Source of the DNA: Sphingomonas phyllosphaerae 5.2
GTDB lineage: Bacteria; Pseudomonadota; Alphaproteobacteria; Sphingomonadales; Sphingomonadaceae
DNA: 64,000 nucleotides
Assembly: GCF_000419605.1 (NCBI RefSeq)
Contig: NZ_ATTI01000001.1
Coordinates: 562,001 to 626,000, forward strand
Direction of reading: 5' to 3'
Position 1 is the first letter of the stretch. The number at the start of each line of letters is the position of its first letter. The notes under the pieces are model-generated. The model had not been told where the DNA came from, made no database searches, and saw only the letters and a program-made list of their open reading frames with translations. Below are positions 8,301-16,699 of this stretch, in pieces. The position numbers and the translations under genes were made by a program.

Positions 8301-11300
8301 TGGGCGCCCTGAAACGCCCGGCGCGGATCGTCGGCGCGATCGTCGCCGCGCTGCTGGCGCTGGTCGCGGTGGTGGGGGTGGTGCTCGACACCGACATCGG
8401 GCACCGGATCGTCGCCGACCGCGTCAACGCGCTGACGCCGGACAACGGCCTGCGCTTTCGCCTCGGGCGGATCGACGGATCGCTGTACGGTGCCGCCGAG
8501 CTGGTCGACTTCCGGCTCTACGATCCGAAGGGGCTGGTGCTGTCGGTACCGCGCGCGCGGCTCGACTGGTCGCCGCTGGCGTGGTGGCACAACCGGCTGG
8601 ACATCACCGCGCTCGATATCCCGGTCGCGACGCTCGCCAAATTGCCCGAGCCGCGCGACACCGGACGCGCCGGACCGCTGCTGCCGAAGTTCGACATCGC
8701 GATCGGGCGGCTGGCGATCGCGCGCCTGATCGTCGCGCCGGCGGTGACCGGGCGTGTCCGCGACGGGCGCGTGCTGGCGCGCGCCGACATCCGCGACGGC
8801 CATGCCGTGGTCGCGCTCGACGCGGTCGTCGCCGGCAGCGACCGCGTGGCGCTACGGCTCGACTCGCGACCTGCCGCGGGCAAGTTCGACATCGATGCGC
8901 GGGTGCGCGGCGTGGCGGGCGGCGTCCTCGCGCAGCTGACCGGGCTCAAGCGCGCGGTCGCGCTGGACGTGCAGGGTGCGGGCGACTGGCGGCAGTGGCG
9001 CGGGCGCGCGGTGGCAGATGCGGCCGGGGTGCGCATCGCCGACCTGACGCTGGGCAATGCCGCGGGCCGCTACACGCTGACCGGCGAAGTTGCGCCGGCG
9101 AGCATCACCAAGGGCAAGCTGCCCGCGTTAACCGCGCCGCGCGTGGCGGTGAACGGCGCGGGGACGTTCGCCGACCGTCGGCTCGACGGGACGCTGGCGC
9201 TGCGGTCGCGCGCGCTGGCGGTACAGGCCGAGGGGATGGTTGACCTGGCCGGCAGCGCGTTCCGCAACGTCCGCGTCACTGCGCGCCTGCTGCGGCCCGA
9301 GGCGCTGTTCCGCAACATGACCGCGCGCGACATGCGGCTGCGCGCGATCCTCGACGGCAATTTCCGCACCTTCGCCTTCGACTATCGGCTGAGCGCGGCG
9401 CGGTTCGCCTTCGACAACACCGGGTTCGAGCAGGCGCGCGCCGCCGGGCGCGGGCATTGGGGACCGCGCCCGGTCGCGGTGCCGGTGGCGTTCGGTGCCG
9501 CGCGCGTGACCGGGGTCGGCGACGTCGCCGGCGGCATCCTGCGCAACCTGTCGCTCGCGGGCGTGCTGCGCATCACGGCGGACACCGTCACCGGAGACGG
9601 CCTCCGGCTGCGCTCCGACAAATTGTCGGGCGATGTCGGGTTGACGCTGGACCTGCATACCGGGCGCTACGACGTGGTGCTGTCGGGGGCGCTGGGGCGG
9701 TATGTCATCCCCGGGCTGGGAGTGGTCGACGTCCAGTCGCAGTTGCGCGTGGTGCCGGGGCCGGACGGGCATGGCACGCGCGTGGTCGGGCGCGGGACCG
9801 CGCGGATGCTGCGCCTCGACAATGCGTTTTTCCGGAGCCTGGCGGGCGGGCTGCCGCGCGTCGAGACGCTGCTGGAGCGGACGCCCGACGGGGTGCTGCA
9901 TTTTACGAAGCTGGTGCTGACCGCGCCGTCGATCCGGCTGGCGGGCACCGGCTATCGCCGACGCGACGGGACGTTCGTGTTCGAGGGATCGGGCACGCAG
10001 TCGAGCTATGGCCCGGTACAGCTGAAGCTGGACGGGAAGATCGAGAAGCCGGTGATCGACCTGCTGTTCGCGCGCCCCAATGCCGCGATGGGCCTGCGCA
10101 ACGTCCGCGCGCATCTCGATCCGACGCCACAGGGTTTCACCTTCACCGCTGCGGGCGGATCGCGGCTGGGCCCGTTCGAGGGCGCGGGCGCGATCCTGCT
10201 GCCGCGCGGCGGGCAGGCGCAGGTGGCGGTCGCGCGGCTGGACGTGAGCGGCACACGCGCGAACGGCACGCTCGACATCGTCGATGGCGGTTTCCGTGGG
10301 CGGATGACCGTGGCGGGCGGCGGGCTGGGCGGCGCGCTCGACTTCGCGCCGGTCGGCGACGTGCAGCGGATCAGCGGCAGGATCGACGCGCGCAACGCGC
10401 GGATCGGCGGCGGTGCGAGCGTTCGGCAGGGGCGCGTCGACTTCAACGTGCTGCTGGAGCCCGAGGGCGCGCGCGTGACCGCTACGACCAGTGGCGCCGG
10501 GCTGCGGCGCGGCGCGCTGTCGGTGTCGCGCTTCGCCGGGCAGGCGACGCTGGCGGGCGATACGGGCGAGGTGCGTGCGTCGATCGCGGGCTCGCGCGGG
10601 GTGGGCTTCCGCGTCGAGGCGGTGACGCAGATCACCGCCGATGGCTATTCGGTGCGCGCCAACGGCACGATCGGGCGGCAGCCGATCCGGCTGGAGACTC
10701 CCGCCGTGCTACGCCGCGACGGTGACGCGTGGACGCTGGCGCCGACGCGGCTGACGTTCGCGGGCGGCAGCGCCGAAGTGTCGGGACGGGTCGGCGCGGG
10801 CGAGACCGCGGTGCGCGCGACGCTGGCGCGGTTGCCGCTGGGTGTGCTCGACATCGGCTATAGCGGGCTGGGGCTGGGCGGGACCGCAACCGGCACGCTG
10901 GAACTGTCGGCACGTGACGGCGCGGCGCCGACGGGACGCACCAACCTGACGGTGCGCGGGTTGACGCGATCCGGGCTGCTGAGTTCGTCGGCGCCGATCG
11001 ACATCGGCGTGGCGGGCGTGCTGGGCAGCGACCGGCTTGGCGTGCGGATGGTGATGGCGTCCGGCGGCAGGACGGTGGGGCGTGCGCAGGCGCTGCTCAA
11101 GCCGCTCGGGTCGGGCGACCTCGTGCAGCGGCTGACGCGGGCGGGCGTGTTCGCGCAGCTACGCTATTCGGGTCCGGCGGACACGCTGTGGCGGCTGACA
11201 CGGATCGAGCTGTTCGACCTGTCCGGACCGGTCGCGATCTCCGCCGATGTGACGGGGACGGTCGCGAGCCCGCAGATCCGCGGGCTGGTGCGCGCGTCGG

Positions 11301-12427
11301 GGGCCCGCATCCAGAGCGCGACGACCGGCACCGTCGTCACCAATATCGAGACGGCCGGGCGCTTCGACGGATCGCGGCTGCGGATCGAGCGCTTCAGCGG
11401 CGACGCCGGGCGCGGCGGGAAGGTGAGCGGCACGGGCAGCTTCGATTTCGGTGCGGCGAATGGCGTGGCGCTCGACCTGCGCATCGCCGCCGATCATGCG
11501 GTGCTGATCGACCGCGCAGACATCGGCGCGACCGTGACCGGGCCGATCGCCTTCACCTCCGACGGGGTCGGCGGCGTGATCTCGGGCGATGTGCGGCTCG
11601 ACAGCAGCCGGTATCGGCTGGGGCAGGCGACGGTCGCCAGCGCCCTGCCGCAGATCAACGTGCGCGAGATCAACGTGCCCGGTGGCGAGGTGCTCGACGA
11701 CGATGCGGCCGCACCGTGGCGGCTCGACCTGCATGCGCATGCCCGCAACGGCCTGATGGTGTCGGGGCTGGGGCTGGCCAGCGAATGGACCACCGACGTC
11801 AAGATCGCGGGCACGCCGACCAATCCGGCGATCACCGGACGCGCCGACCTGGTCCGCGGCGACTACGAGTTCGCCGGTCGCGAGTTCGACCTGTCGCGCG
11901 GGATCATCCGTTTCGCGGGCGAGGTGCCCGCCAATCCCGCGCTGGACATCGAGGCCGCGGCGAACACCACCGGGCTGAACGCGACGATCCGGGTGACCGG
12001 GGTGGCGCAGAAGCCGGAGATCAGCTTTTCGAGCACGCCCGCGTTGCCGCAGGACGAATTGCTGTCGCGGCTGCTGTTCGGCACCTCGATCACCAACCTG
12101 TCCGCGCCGGAGGCGTTGCAGCTGGCCGCGGCGGTGGCGGCGTTGCAGGGCGGCAACGGCGGGCTGAACCCGATCAACGCGGTGCGGCGCGCGGCGGGGC
12201 TCGACCGGCTCCGCATCCTGCCCGCCGACCCGCAGACCGGGCAGGGCACGTCGATCGCGGCCGGCAAGTATGTGACGCGGCGGCTGTATGCCGAGATCAT
12301 CACCGATGGCGCCGGCTATTCCGCGACGCGGGTCGAGTTCCAGGTGACGCGCTGGCTGTCGTTGCTGTCGTCGATCTCGACGCTGGGGCGGCAGAGCGGA
12401 AACGTGCGCATCTCGCGCGATTATTGA
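8300..12427 (+). CDS. tamB: Translocation and assembly module protein TamB (DUF490)
   Basis: TamB is a very long beta-helical protein anchored in the inner membrane that spans the periplasm to TamA. The 1375-residue product begins with one membrane helix (IVGAIVAALLALVAVVGVVLD), continues as repetitive beta-rich sequence with AsmA-like character, and ends with the DUF490 domain (about residues 1030-1375), including SRGIIRFAGEVPANPALDIEAA and LSRLLFGTSITNLSAPEALQLA, and the terminal strand GNVRISRDY. Start ATG 8300 overlaps the tamA stop, so the pair is translationally coupled. Confidence 0.95.
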   Translation: MGALKRPARIVGAIVAALLALVAVVGVVLDTDIGHRIVADRVNALTPDNGLRFRLGRIDGSLYGAAELVDFRLYDPKGLVLSVPRARLDWSPLAWWHNRLDITALDIPVATLAKLPEPRDTGRAGPLLPKFDIAIGRLAIARLIVAPAVTGRVRDGRVLARADIRDGHAVVALDAVVAGSDRVALRLDSRPAAGKFDIDARVRGVAGGVLAQLTGLKRAVALDVQGAGDWRQWRGRAVADAAGVRIADLTLGNAAGRYTLTGEVAPASITKGKLPALTAPRVAVNGAGTFADRRLDGTLALRSRALAVQAEGMVDLAGSAFRNVRVTARLLRPEALFRNMTARDMRLRAILDGNFRTFAFDYRLSAARFAFDNTGFEQARAAGRGHWGPRPVAVPVAFGAARVTGVGDVAGGILRNLSLAGVLRITADTVTGDGLRLRSDKLSGDVGLTLDLHTGRYDVVLSGALGRYVIPGLGVVDVQSQLRVVPGPDGHGTRVVGRGTARMLRLDNAFFRSLAGGLPRVETLLERTPDGVLHFTKLVLTAPSIRLAGTGYRRRDGTFVFEGSGTQSSYGPVQLKLDGKIEKPVIDLLFARPNAAMGLRNVRAHLDPTPQGFTFTAAGGSRLGPFEGAGAILLPRGGQAQVAVARLDVSGTRANGTLDIVDGGFRGRMTVAGGGLGGALDFAPVGDVQRISGRIDARNARIGGGASVRQGRVDFNVLLEPEGARVTATTSGAGLRRGALSVSRFAGQATLAGDTGEVRASIAGSRGVGFRVEAVTQITADGYSVRANGTIGRQPIRLETPAVLRRDGDAWTLAPTRLTFAGGSAEVSGRVGAGETAVRATLARLPLGVLDIGYSGLGLGGTATGTLELSARDGAAPTGRTNLTVRGLTRSGLLSSSAPIDIGVAGVLGSDRLGVRMVMASGGRTVGRAQALLKPLGSGDLVQRLTRAGVFAQLRYSGPADTLWRLTRIELFDLSGPVAISADVTGTVASPQIRGLVRASGARIQSATTGTVVTNIETAGRFDGSRLRIERFSGDAGRGGKVSGTGSFDFGAANGVALDLRIAADHAVLIDRADIGATVTGPIAFTSDGVGGVISGDVRLDSSRYRLGQATVASALPQINVREINVPGGEVLDDDAAAPWRLDLHAHARNGLMVSGLGLASEWTTDVKIAGTPTNPAITGRADLVRGDYEFAGREFDLSRGIIRFAGEVPANPALDIEAAANTTGLNATIRVTGVAQKPEISFSSTPALPQDELLSRLLFGTSITNLSAPEALQLAAAVAALQGGNGGLNPINAVRRAAGLDRLRILPADPQTGQGTSIAAGKYVTRRLYAEIITDGAGYSATRVEFQVTRWLSLLSSISTLGRQSGNVRISRDY

Positions 12428-12493
12428 CGCGCAGGTGACCCAATTCGATCGCGCCGGAACCCCGCAGCCCGGCGCGCGGTTGAGCGCGGAACG

Positions 12494-14269
12494 ATGACGA
12501 CGCCACAACTTCTCTCGATCGCGACCCTGATCGGGATGATGGCGCTCTTCATCTGGGGACGCTTTCGCTACGACGTGGTGGCAATCATCGCGTTGCTCGC
12601 CAGCCTGGCGCTGGGCATCGTCAAGCCGAACGAGGCGTTCAAGGGTTTCTCCGACGACATCGTCATCATCGTCGCGTCGGCGCTGGTGTTGTCGGCCGCG
12701 GTGCAGCGGTCCGGCGTCGTCGAACGCGTGCTGCGGCAGGTCGCGCGGCGCGTGCGGCGTGTGCGCGGACAGTTGCTGGTGCTGACCGGATCGGTCGGCG
12801 TGGCGAGCGCGCTGGTGAAGAACATCGGCGCGCTGGCGATGCTCATGCCGGCCGCGATCCAGATGGCCAAGAAGAACGAGACCTCGCCGTCGGTCTTCCT
12901 GATGCCGATGTCCTTCGCGTCCTTGCTGGGCGGGTTGATGACGCTGGTGGGCACGTCGCCCAACATCATCGTCAGCCGTTCGCGCGAGCAGATGATGGGC
13001 GAGCCGTTCGGCATGTTCGACTATACGCCGGTCGGGCTGGGCCTGCTGGTGATGGGACTGCTGTACCTGAGCATCGCCTACCGGCTGATCCCCGCCGACC
13101 GTCGGGCGGCACCGAGCATGGCCGAGGCGCTCGACATCACGGGATACGTGACCGAGGTGGTGATCCCGGAGGCGTCGCCCGCGGTCGGCGAGACGGTAGC
13201 GGCGTTCCTCGATCGGCACGAACATGAAGTGACGATCACGCGGATGGTGCGGGCCGGGATGCGCAGTCATCCGCAACCGGATACCGAATTGCGCGCCGAC
13301 GACACGCTGATCCTGGGCGGCGATCCCGACGCGCTGGAACGCGCGATCGCGGGCGACCGGCTGACGCTGGAAAGCGAGGAGCGCGAGAAGCGTACCGACC
13401 GCGGCGAGAGCGAGATCGGCGTGATCGAGGCGGTCGTGAACATCGGTTCGCCGCTGGAAGGCCAGTCGGCCGGGCGGCTCGATCTTCAGGCGCGTTACGG
13501 GGTGAACCTGATCGCGATCTCCCGTCGCGACGTGCGGCTGTCGCGGCGGCTGGGCAGCATCGCGCTGCGCACCGGCGACGTCGTCGTGTTGCAGGGAACG
13601 CTGGAGTCGCTGCCGGAGAAGCTGCGCGAGCTGGGGTGCCTGCCGCTGGCGGAGCGCGAATTGCGGCTGGGGACGAGCCGGCGCGGGTGGTTGCCGGTCG
13701 CGGTGCTGGGATTGGCGATGTTCGCGACGGCGATGGGCTGGGTGCCGGTCGGCGTCGCGTTCTTCGCGGCCGCCGGCGTGGTGGTGGTCACCGGGCTGCT
13801 GCCGGTGCGCGAGGCGTACAACCATATCGAATGGCCGATTCTGGTGATGCTCGGCGCGCTGATCCCGGTGTCGGATTCGCTGCGCACCACCGGCGCGTCG
13901 GATGTGATCGCGACGTGGCTGGCGCAGACCGCCGCGGTGCTGCCGGCATGGGGCGCGGTGATGCTGATCCTGGCGGCGGCGATGGCGGTGACGCCGTTCC
14001 TGAACAATGCCGCGACGGTGCTGGTGATGGCGCCGATCGCGGCGCAGTTCGCGGGCGATCTGGGTTATCGACCGGAGGCGTTCCTGATGGCCACGGCCGT
14101 TGGCGCGGGATGCGATTTCCTCACGCCGATCGGCCACCAGTGCAACACCCTGGTGCTGGGGCCGGGCGGCTATCGCTTCGGTGATTATGCGCGGCTGGGG
14201 GCGCCGCTGTCGGCGTTGGTGCTGGTGTTCGGCACCGTGTTGATCCTGTTCTTCTGGCCGCTCGCTTGA
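12494..14269 (+). CDS. SLC13/ArsB-type permease with two TrkA-C (RCK_C) domains
   Basis: This 591-residue ion transporter superfamily protein resembles YfbS-type carriers. Its first half has about six membrane helices with the signature SFASLLGGLMTLVGTSPNIIVS. Residues about 213-290 and 305-375 form two soluble TrkA-C domains that may bind a ligand and gate transport (IPEASPAVGETVAAFLDRHE and GSPLEGQSAGRLDLQARYGV). The second half has further helices with TPFLNNAATVLVMAPIAAQ and FLTPIGHQCNTLVLGPGGY. The substrate (sulfate, dicarboxylate or another anion) cannot be read from sequence. It is a single gene 66 bases after tamB. Confidence 0.9.
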   Translation: MTTPQLLSIATLIGMMALFIWGRFRYDVVAIIALLASLALGIVKPNEAFKGFSDDIVIIVASALVLSAAVQRSGVVERVLRQVARRVRRVRGQLLVLTGSVGVASALVKNIGALAMLMPAAIQMAKKNETSPSVFLMPMSFASLLGGLMTLVGTSPNIIVSRSREQMMGEPFGMFDYTPVGLGLLVMGLLYLSIAYRLIPADRRAAPSMAEALDITGYVTEVVIPEASPAVGETVAAFLDRHEHEVTITRMVRAGMRSHPQPDTELRADDTLILGGDPDALERAIAGDRLTLESEEREKRTDRGESEIGVIEAVVNIGSPLEGQSAGRLDLQARYGVNLIAISRRDVRLSRRLGSIALRTGDVVVLQGTLESLPEKLRELGCLPLAERELRLGTSRRGWLPVAVLGLAMFATAMGWVPVGVAFFAAAGVVVVTGLLPVREAYNHIEWPILVMLGALIPVSDSLRTTGASDVIATWLAQTAAVLPAWGAVMLILAAAMAVTPFLNNAATVLVMAPIAAQFAGDLGYRPEAFLMATAVGAGCDFLTPIGHQCNTLVLGPGGYRFGDYARLGAPLSALVLVFGTVLILFFWPLA

Positions 14270-14366
14270 TCGGGATCACATAGAAAAAGCGGTTACTTTC
14301 CGGGCCGTTCGTGTCGGCAGGGCGTTTGCAACGTCACGTTTCCACGACCTTCGACGGAGAGAGAAA

Positions 14367-14849
14367 ATGAAGCGTTTTCTGCCGGCTGCCGCCCTCGCGA
14401 TCCTGCTTGCCACCCCCGCCGTGGCGCAGCAGATGACGCCGGACGCCTATGTCGCGGCGGCAGGGGCCAGCGACCTCTACGAAAAGACCTCGAGCCAGAT
14501 GGTGCTGCAATCCACCAAGGACCCCAAGGTGCGCTCGTTCGCTCAGGGCATGATCCGCGATCACAACAAGAGCACTGCGATGGTCAAGAGCGCCGCCAGC
14601 AAGGCAGGCGTGACGCCAAAGCCGCCGGTGCTGACGCCCGAGCAGAACGACATGGTGGCGCAGCTGCGCACCGCCACCGGCACCGCGCGTGACCGTGCCT
14701 ATCTGACGCAGCAGCAAACGGCGCACCAGAAGGCGCTGGCGCTGCACCAGGGCTATGCCTCTGCCGGCACTGCCGCGCCGCTGAAGACCACCGCCGGCCA
14801 GATCGCGCCCGTGGTCCAGCACCACATCGATATGCTGAAGGGCATGTAA
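14367..14849 (+). CDS. DUF4142 secreted protein
   Basis: The 160-residue product has a clear signal peptide (MKRFLPAAALAILLATPAVAQQ) and a ferritin-like helical DUF4142 domain: a first helix AYVAAAGASDLYEKTSSQMV, then RSFAQGMIRDHNKSTAMVKSAA, LTPEQNDMVAQLR and HQKALALHQGYA. The paired acidic/His residues on the helices resemble those of the family, whose function is unknown; members are often stress induced. A strong GGAGAG ribosome-binding site precedes the ATG. An inverted repeat after the stop probably ends the transcript. Confidence 0.9.
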   Translation: MKRFLPAAALAILLATPAVAQQMTPDAYVAAAGASDLYEKTSSQMVLQSTKDPKVRSFAQGMIRDHNKSTAMVKSAASKAGVTPKPPVLTPEQNDMVAQLRTATGTARDRAYLTQQQTAHQKALALHQGYASAGTAAPLKTTAGQIAPVVQHHIDMLKGM

Positions 14850-14872
14850 ACCGCCCACCACCGGTCATCCTT

Positions 14873-14914
14873 GGGTCCCGCTCTTTCGCCATCGCTTGCG
14901 AACGAGCGGAACCC
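14873..14914. terminator. Inverted repeat between convergent genes, probable bidirectional terminator
   Basis: GGGTCCCGCTC at 14873-14883 pairs with GAGCGGAACCC at 14904-14914 with one mismatch and a 20-nt loop. It lies in the 150-base gap between the DUF4142 gene and the convergent phosphatase gene, where a bidirectional terminator is expected. No long T-run is present. Confidence 0.5.
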
Positions 14915-14999
14915 GATCACGTCCGGGGTGGCGAGGGTGGCTGGTCCCCATGACCATCACCGCTCCACATCAAACGACGCTTACGCCTAGGAGCGGTCG

Positions 15000-16649
15000 T
15001 TACTTCGGACAGGTGTCCGCAGCGCTGGCATCCAGATCGAGGCAGCGCCCGTCCAGCCCCGACACGGGTAGCCCGATCGTCGCGGCGAGCGTCGGCGCGA
15101 TATCGACCGTCTCCACCGACAGCGGCTGTTCGAAGCCCGCCATTCCCTTGCGCCAGAACAGGATCGGCACGCGGCGATCGTAGTCCCACGGGCTGCCGTG
15201 CGTCTCGACATAGAAGGGCGCCGGGTTGACGATCGTGGTCACGCGCGGGCGCAGCATCACCATGAGGTCGCCCGACCGCTCGGCATCGTAGGAGGCGCGC
15301 GCACGCTCCAGCAGCGTCCATGCCTCGGGCGGGGTCCTGGCGAATGGCGTGGCGGCGATCTCCTCGCGCGAGAAGGCGGCCGCGACCTGCGGCATCGCGA
15401 GGTAGCGACGCTTCGCCTCCGCCAGCACCTGCGCACGGCGCGCCTTGGGCACGCTGTCGGCGACATAGATGTCGCTTTCCGAGCCGAGCAGCACCGGGCC
15501 GGCGATCCCCAGCGACTGGCCGATCGCCGCGCCGACCAGCTTGGCGGCGTTGGTCGGGCTGGCATGTTCTTCCATCGGCATCGCGCGCTGCTGCTGCCGC
15601 TCGGTCATGTCGTGCGCGCCGTGGTCGGCGGTCAGCATCACCTCGTAATCCACGCCCCATTCGTCGAGCCTGGCGAGGAACGCGCCGATCGTCTGGTCGA
15701 GCTGCGCCATCTGGATGCACATTTCCGAACCCTGCGTGCCGAGCGCGTGGCCGACGTAGTCGGTGGCCGACGCGCCGATCGCGATCAGGTCGGTAGCCTT
15801 GCCCTGGCCGAGCTTCATGTCCTGGATCATCCCGGCGGCAAGCGCGAAGACCGCGCCGTCGAGCGCGGGCGAGGCGCGGAACGACTTTACGTCGCCGCCC
15901 GCGCGCTGGAACTGCCCGGTGCCGATCGTCTGCGTGCCGACGGTGATCGGCTGCGCCAGCGGCTTGCAATAGCCGGGCAGCGGCAACGCGGCCTGCGGGG
16001 CGGCGAGCAACTTGCCGACCGCGCCGTTGGCCCGCGTCACCACCGCAGGAACCGGCGCGGTGCTGCGCGAGGGCAGGGTGATGAAGCGGTCGGTCGCCCA
16101 GAACCACATCTGGTCGGTGTTGTGACCGCCCATCATGATCGCGGCGCGATCCTTGCCCGCGACCGCCACGACGCGCGTCGCCGGATCGGTGCGCTTCATC
16201 ATGTCGCCGAGCGTCGCCACGCGCAGGTGGAGGTCCGATGGGGCGTACTTATCGTGATCGCTGCCGGGCGCGCGCTCGTCTTCGGCGCAATAGACGGTCT
16301 TGTCGGGACGGCCGACCCGCTGGTCGAGCCAGCTGTTGGCGATGATTCCGGTATGGGCGGGGCGCATGCCGGTGAGGATGGTCGAGTGCCCGGGGCAGGT
16401 CTCGGTCGCGGCATGGCTCTGATAGCCGGACGGAAAGACCACGCCCTGCTGCAGCCGCGCCAGCCCGTCGGTGTAGCGCGTGCGATATTGCGCGAACAGG
16501 TCGGCGGAGAATTGGTCGACCGAGATCGCGACGATCAGCTTCGGCTTCGCGGTCGGCACGGGGGCGGAAGGGGCGGGCGCCTGCTGCGCGCCGGCAGGAG
16601 CCACGGCGGCAACGGAGGCAAGCAAAACGGCGGCGAACAGGGCTTTCAT
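15000..16649 (-). CDS. phoK: PhoK-like alkaline phosphatase (alkaline phosphatase superfamily, Thr nucleophile)
   Basis: This secreted metal-dependent phosphomonoesterase matches the Sphingomonas PhoK type. With the ATG at 16649 the product is 549 residues, with signal peptide MKALFAAVLLASVAAVAPAGAQ. It has the metal-binding Asp45 in AISVDQF, the nucleophile region ATETCPGHSTILTG with Thr84, Asn105, the pair Lys166/Arg168 in VAGKDRAAI, then TDYVGHALG, TADHGAHD and a C-terminal ETHGSPWDYDRRVPILF. As recalled, the PhoK crystal structure places these at Thr89, Asn110, Lys171 and Arg173, a constant shift of five. An in-frame TTG 18 bases upstream is a possible longer start. It is divergent from the DsbD-like gene with only 50 bases between them. 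Confidence 0.9.
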   Translation of the reverse strand: MKALFAAVLLASVAAVAPAGAQQAPAPSAPVPTAKPKLIVAISVDQFSADLFAQYRTRYTDGLARLQQGVVFPSGYQSHAATETCPGHSTILTGMRPAHTGIIANSWLDQRVGRPDKTVYCAEDERAPGSDHDKYAPSDLHLRVATLGDMMKRTDPATRVVAVAGKDRAAIMMGGHNTDQMWFWATDRFITLPSRSTAPVPAVVTRANGAVGKLLAAPQAALPLPGYCKPLAQPITVGTQTIGTGQFQRAGGDVKSFRASPALDGAVFALAAGMIQDMKLGQGKATDLIAIGASATDYVGHALGTQGSEMCIQMAQLDQTIGAFLARLDEWGVDYEVMLTADHGAHDMTERQQQRAMPMEEHASPTNAAKLVGAAIGQSLGIAGPVLLGSESDIYVADSVPKARRAQVLAEAKRRYLAMPQVAAAFSREEIAATPFARTPPEAWTLLERARASYDAERSGDLMVMLRPRVTTIVNPAPFYVETHGSPWDYDRRVPILFWRKGMAGFEQPLSVETVDIAPTLAATIGLPVSGLDGRCLDLDASAADTCPK

Positions 16650-16699
16650 GGAGCAACCTTGATGCAACGGAGGAGCGGACCGGCTATGGTCGCGCGCAG

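Noticed and set aside
11159-14137. A minus-strand open frame of about 990 codons opposite the end of tamB and the permease gene
   Set aside because: It crosses two well-supported genes and has no recognisable domain.
14270-14366. A general-stress (EcfG-type GGAAC / CGTT) promoter before the DUF4142 gene
   Set aside because: I looked for the two elements at the usual 16-17 bp spacing and did not find them.
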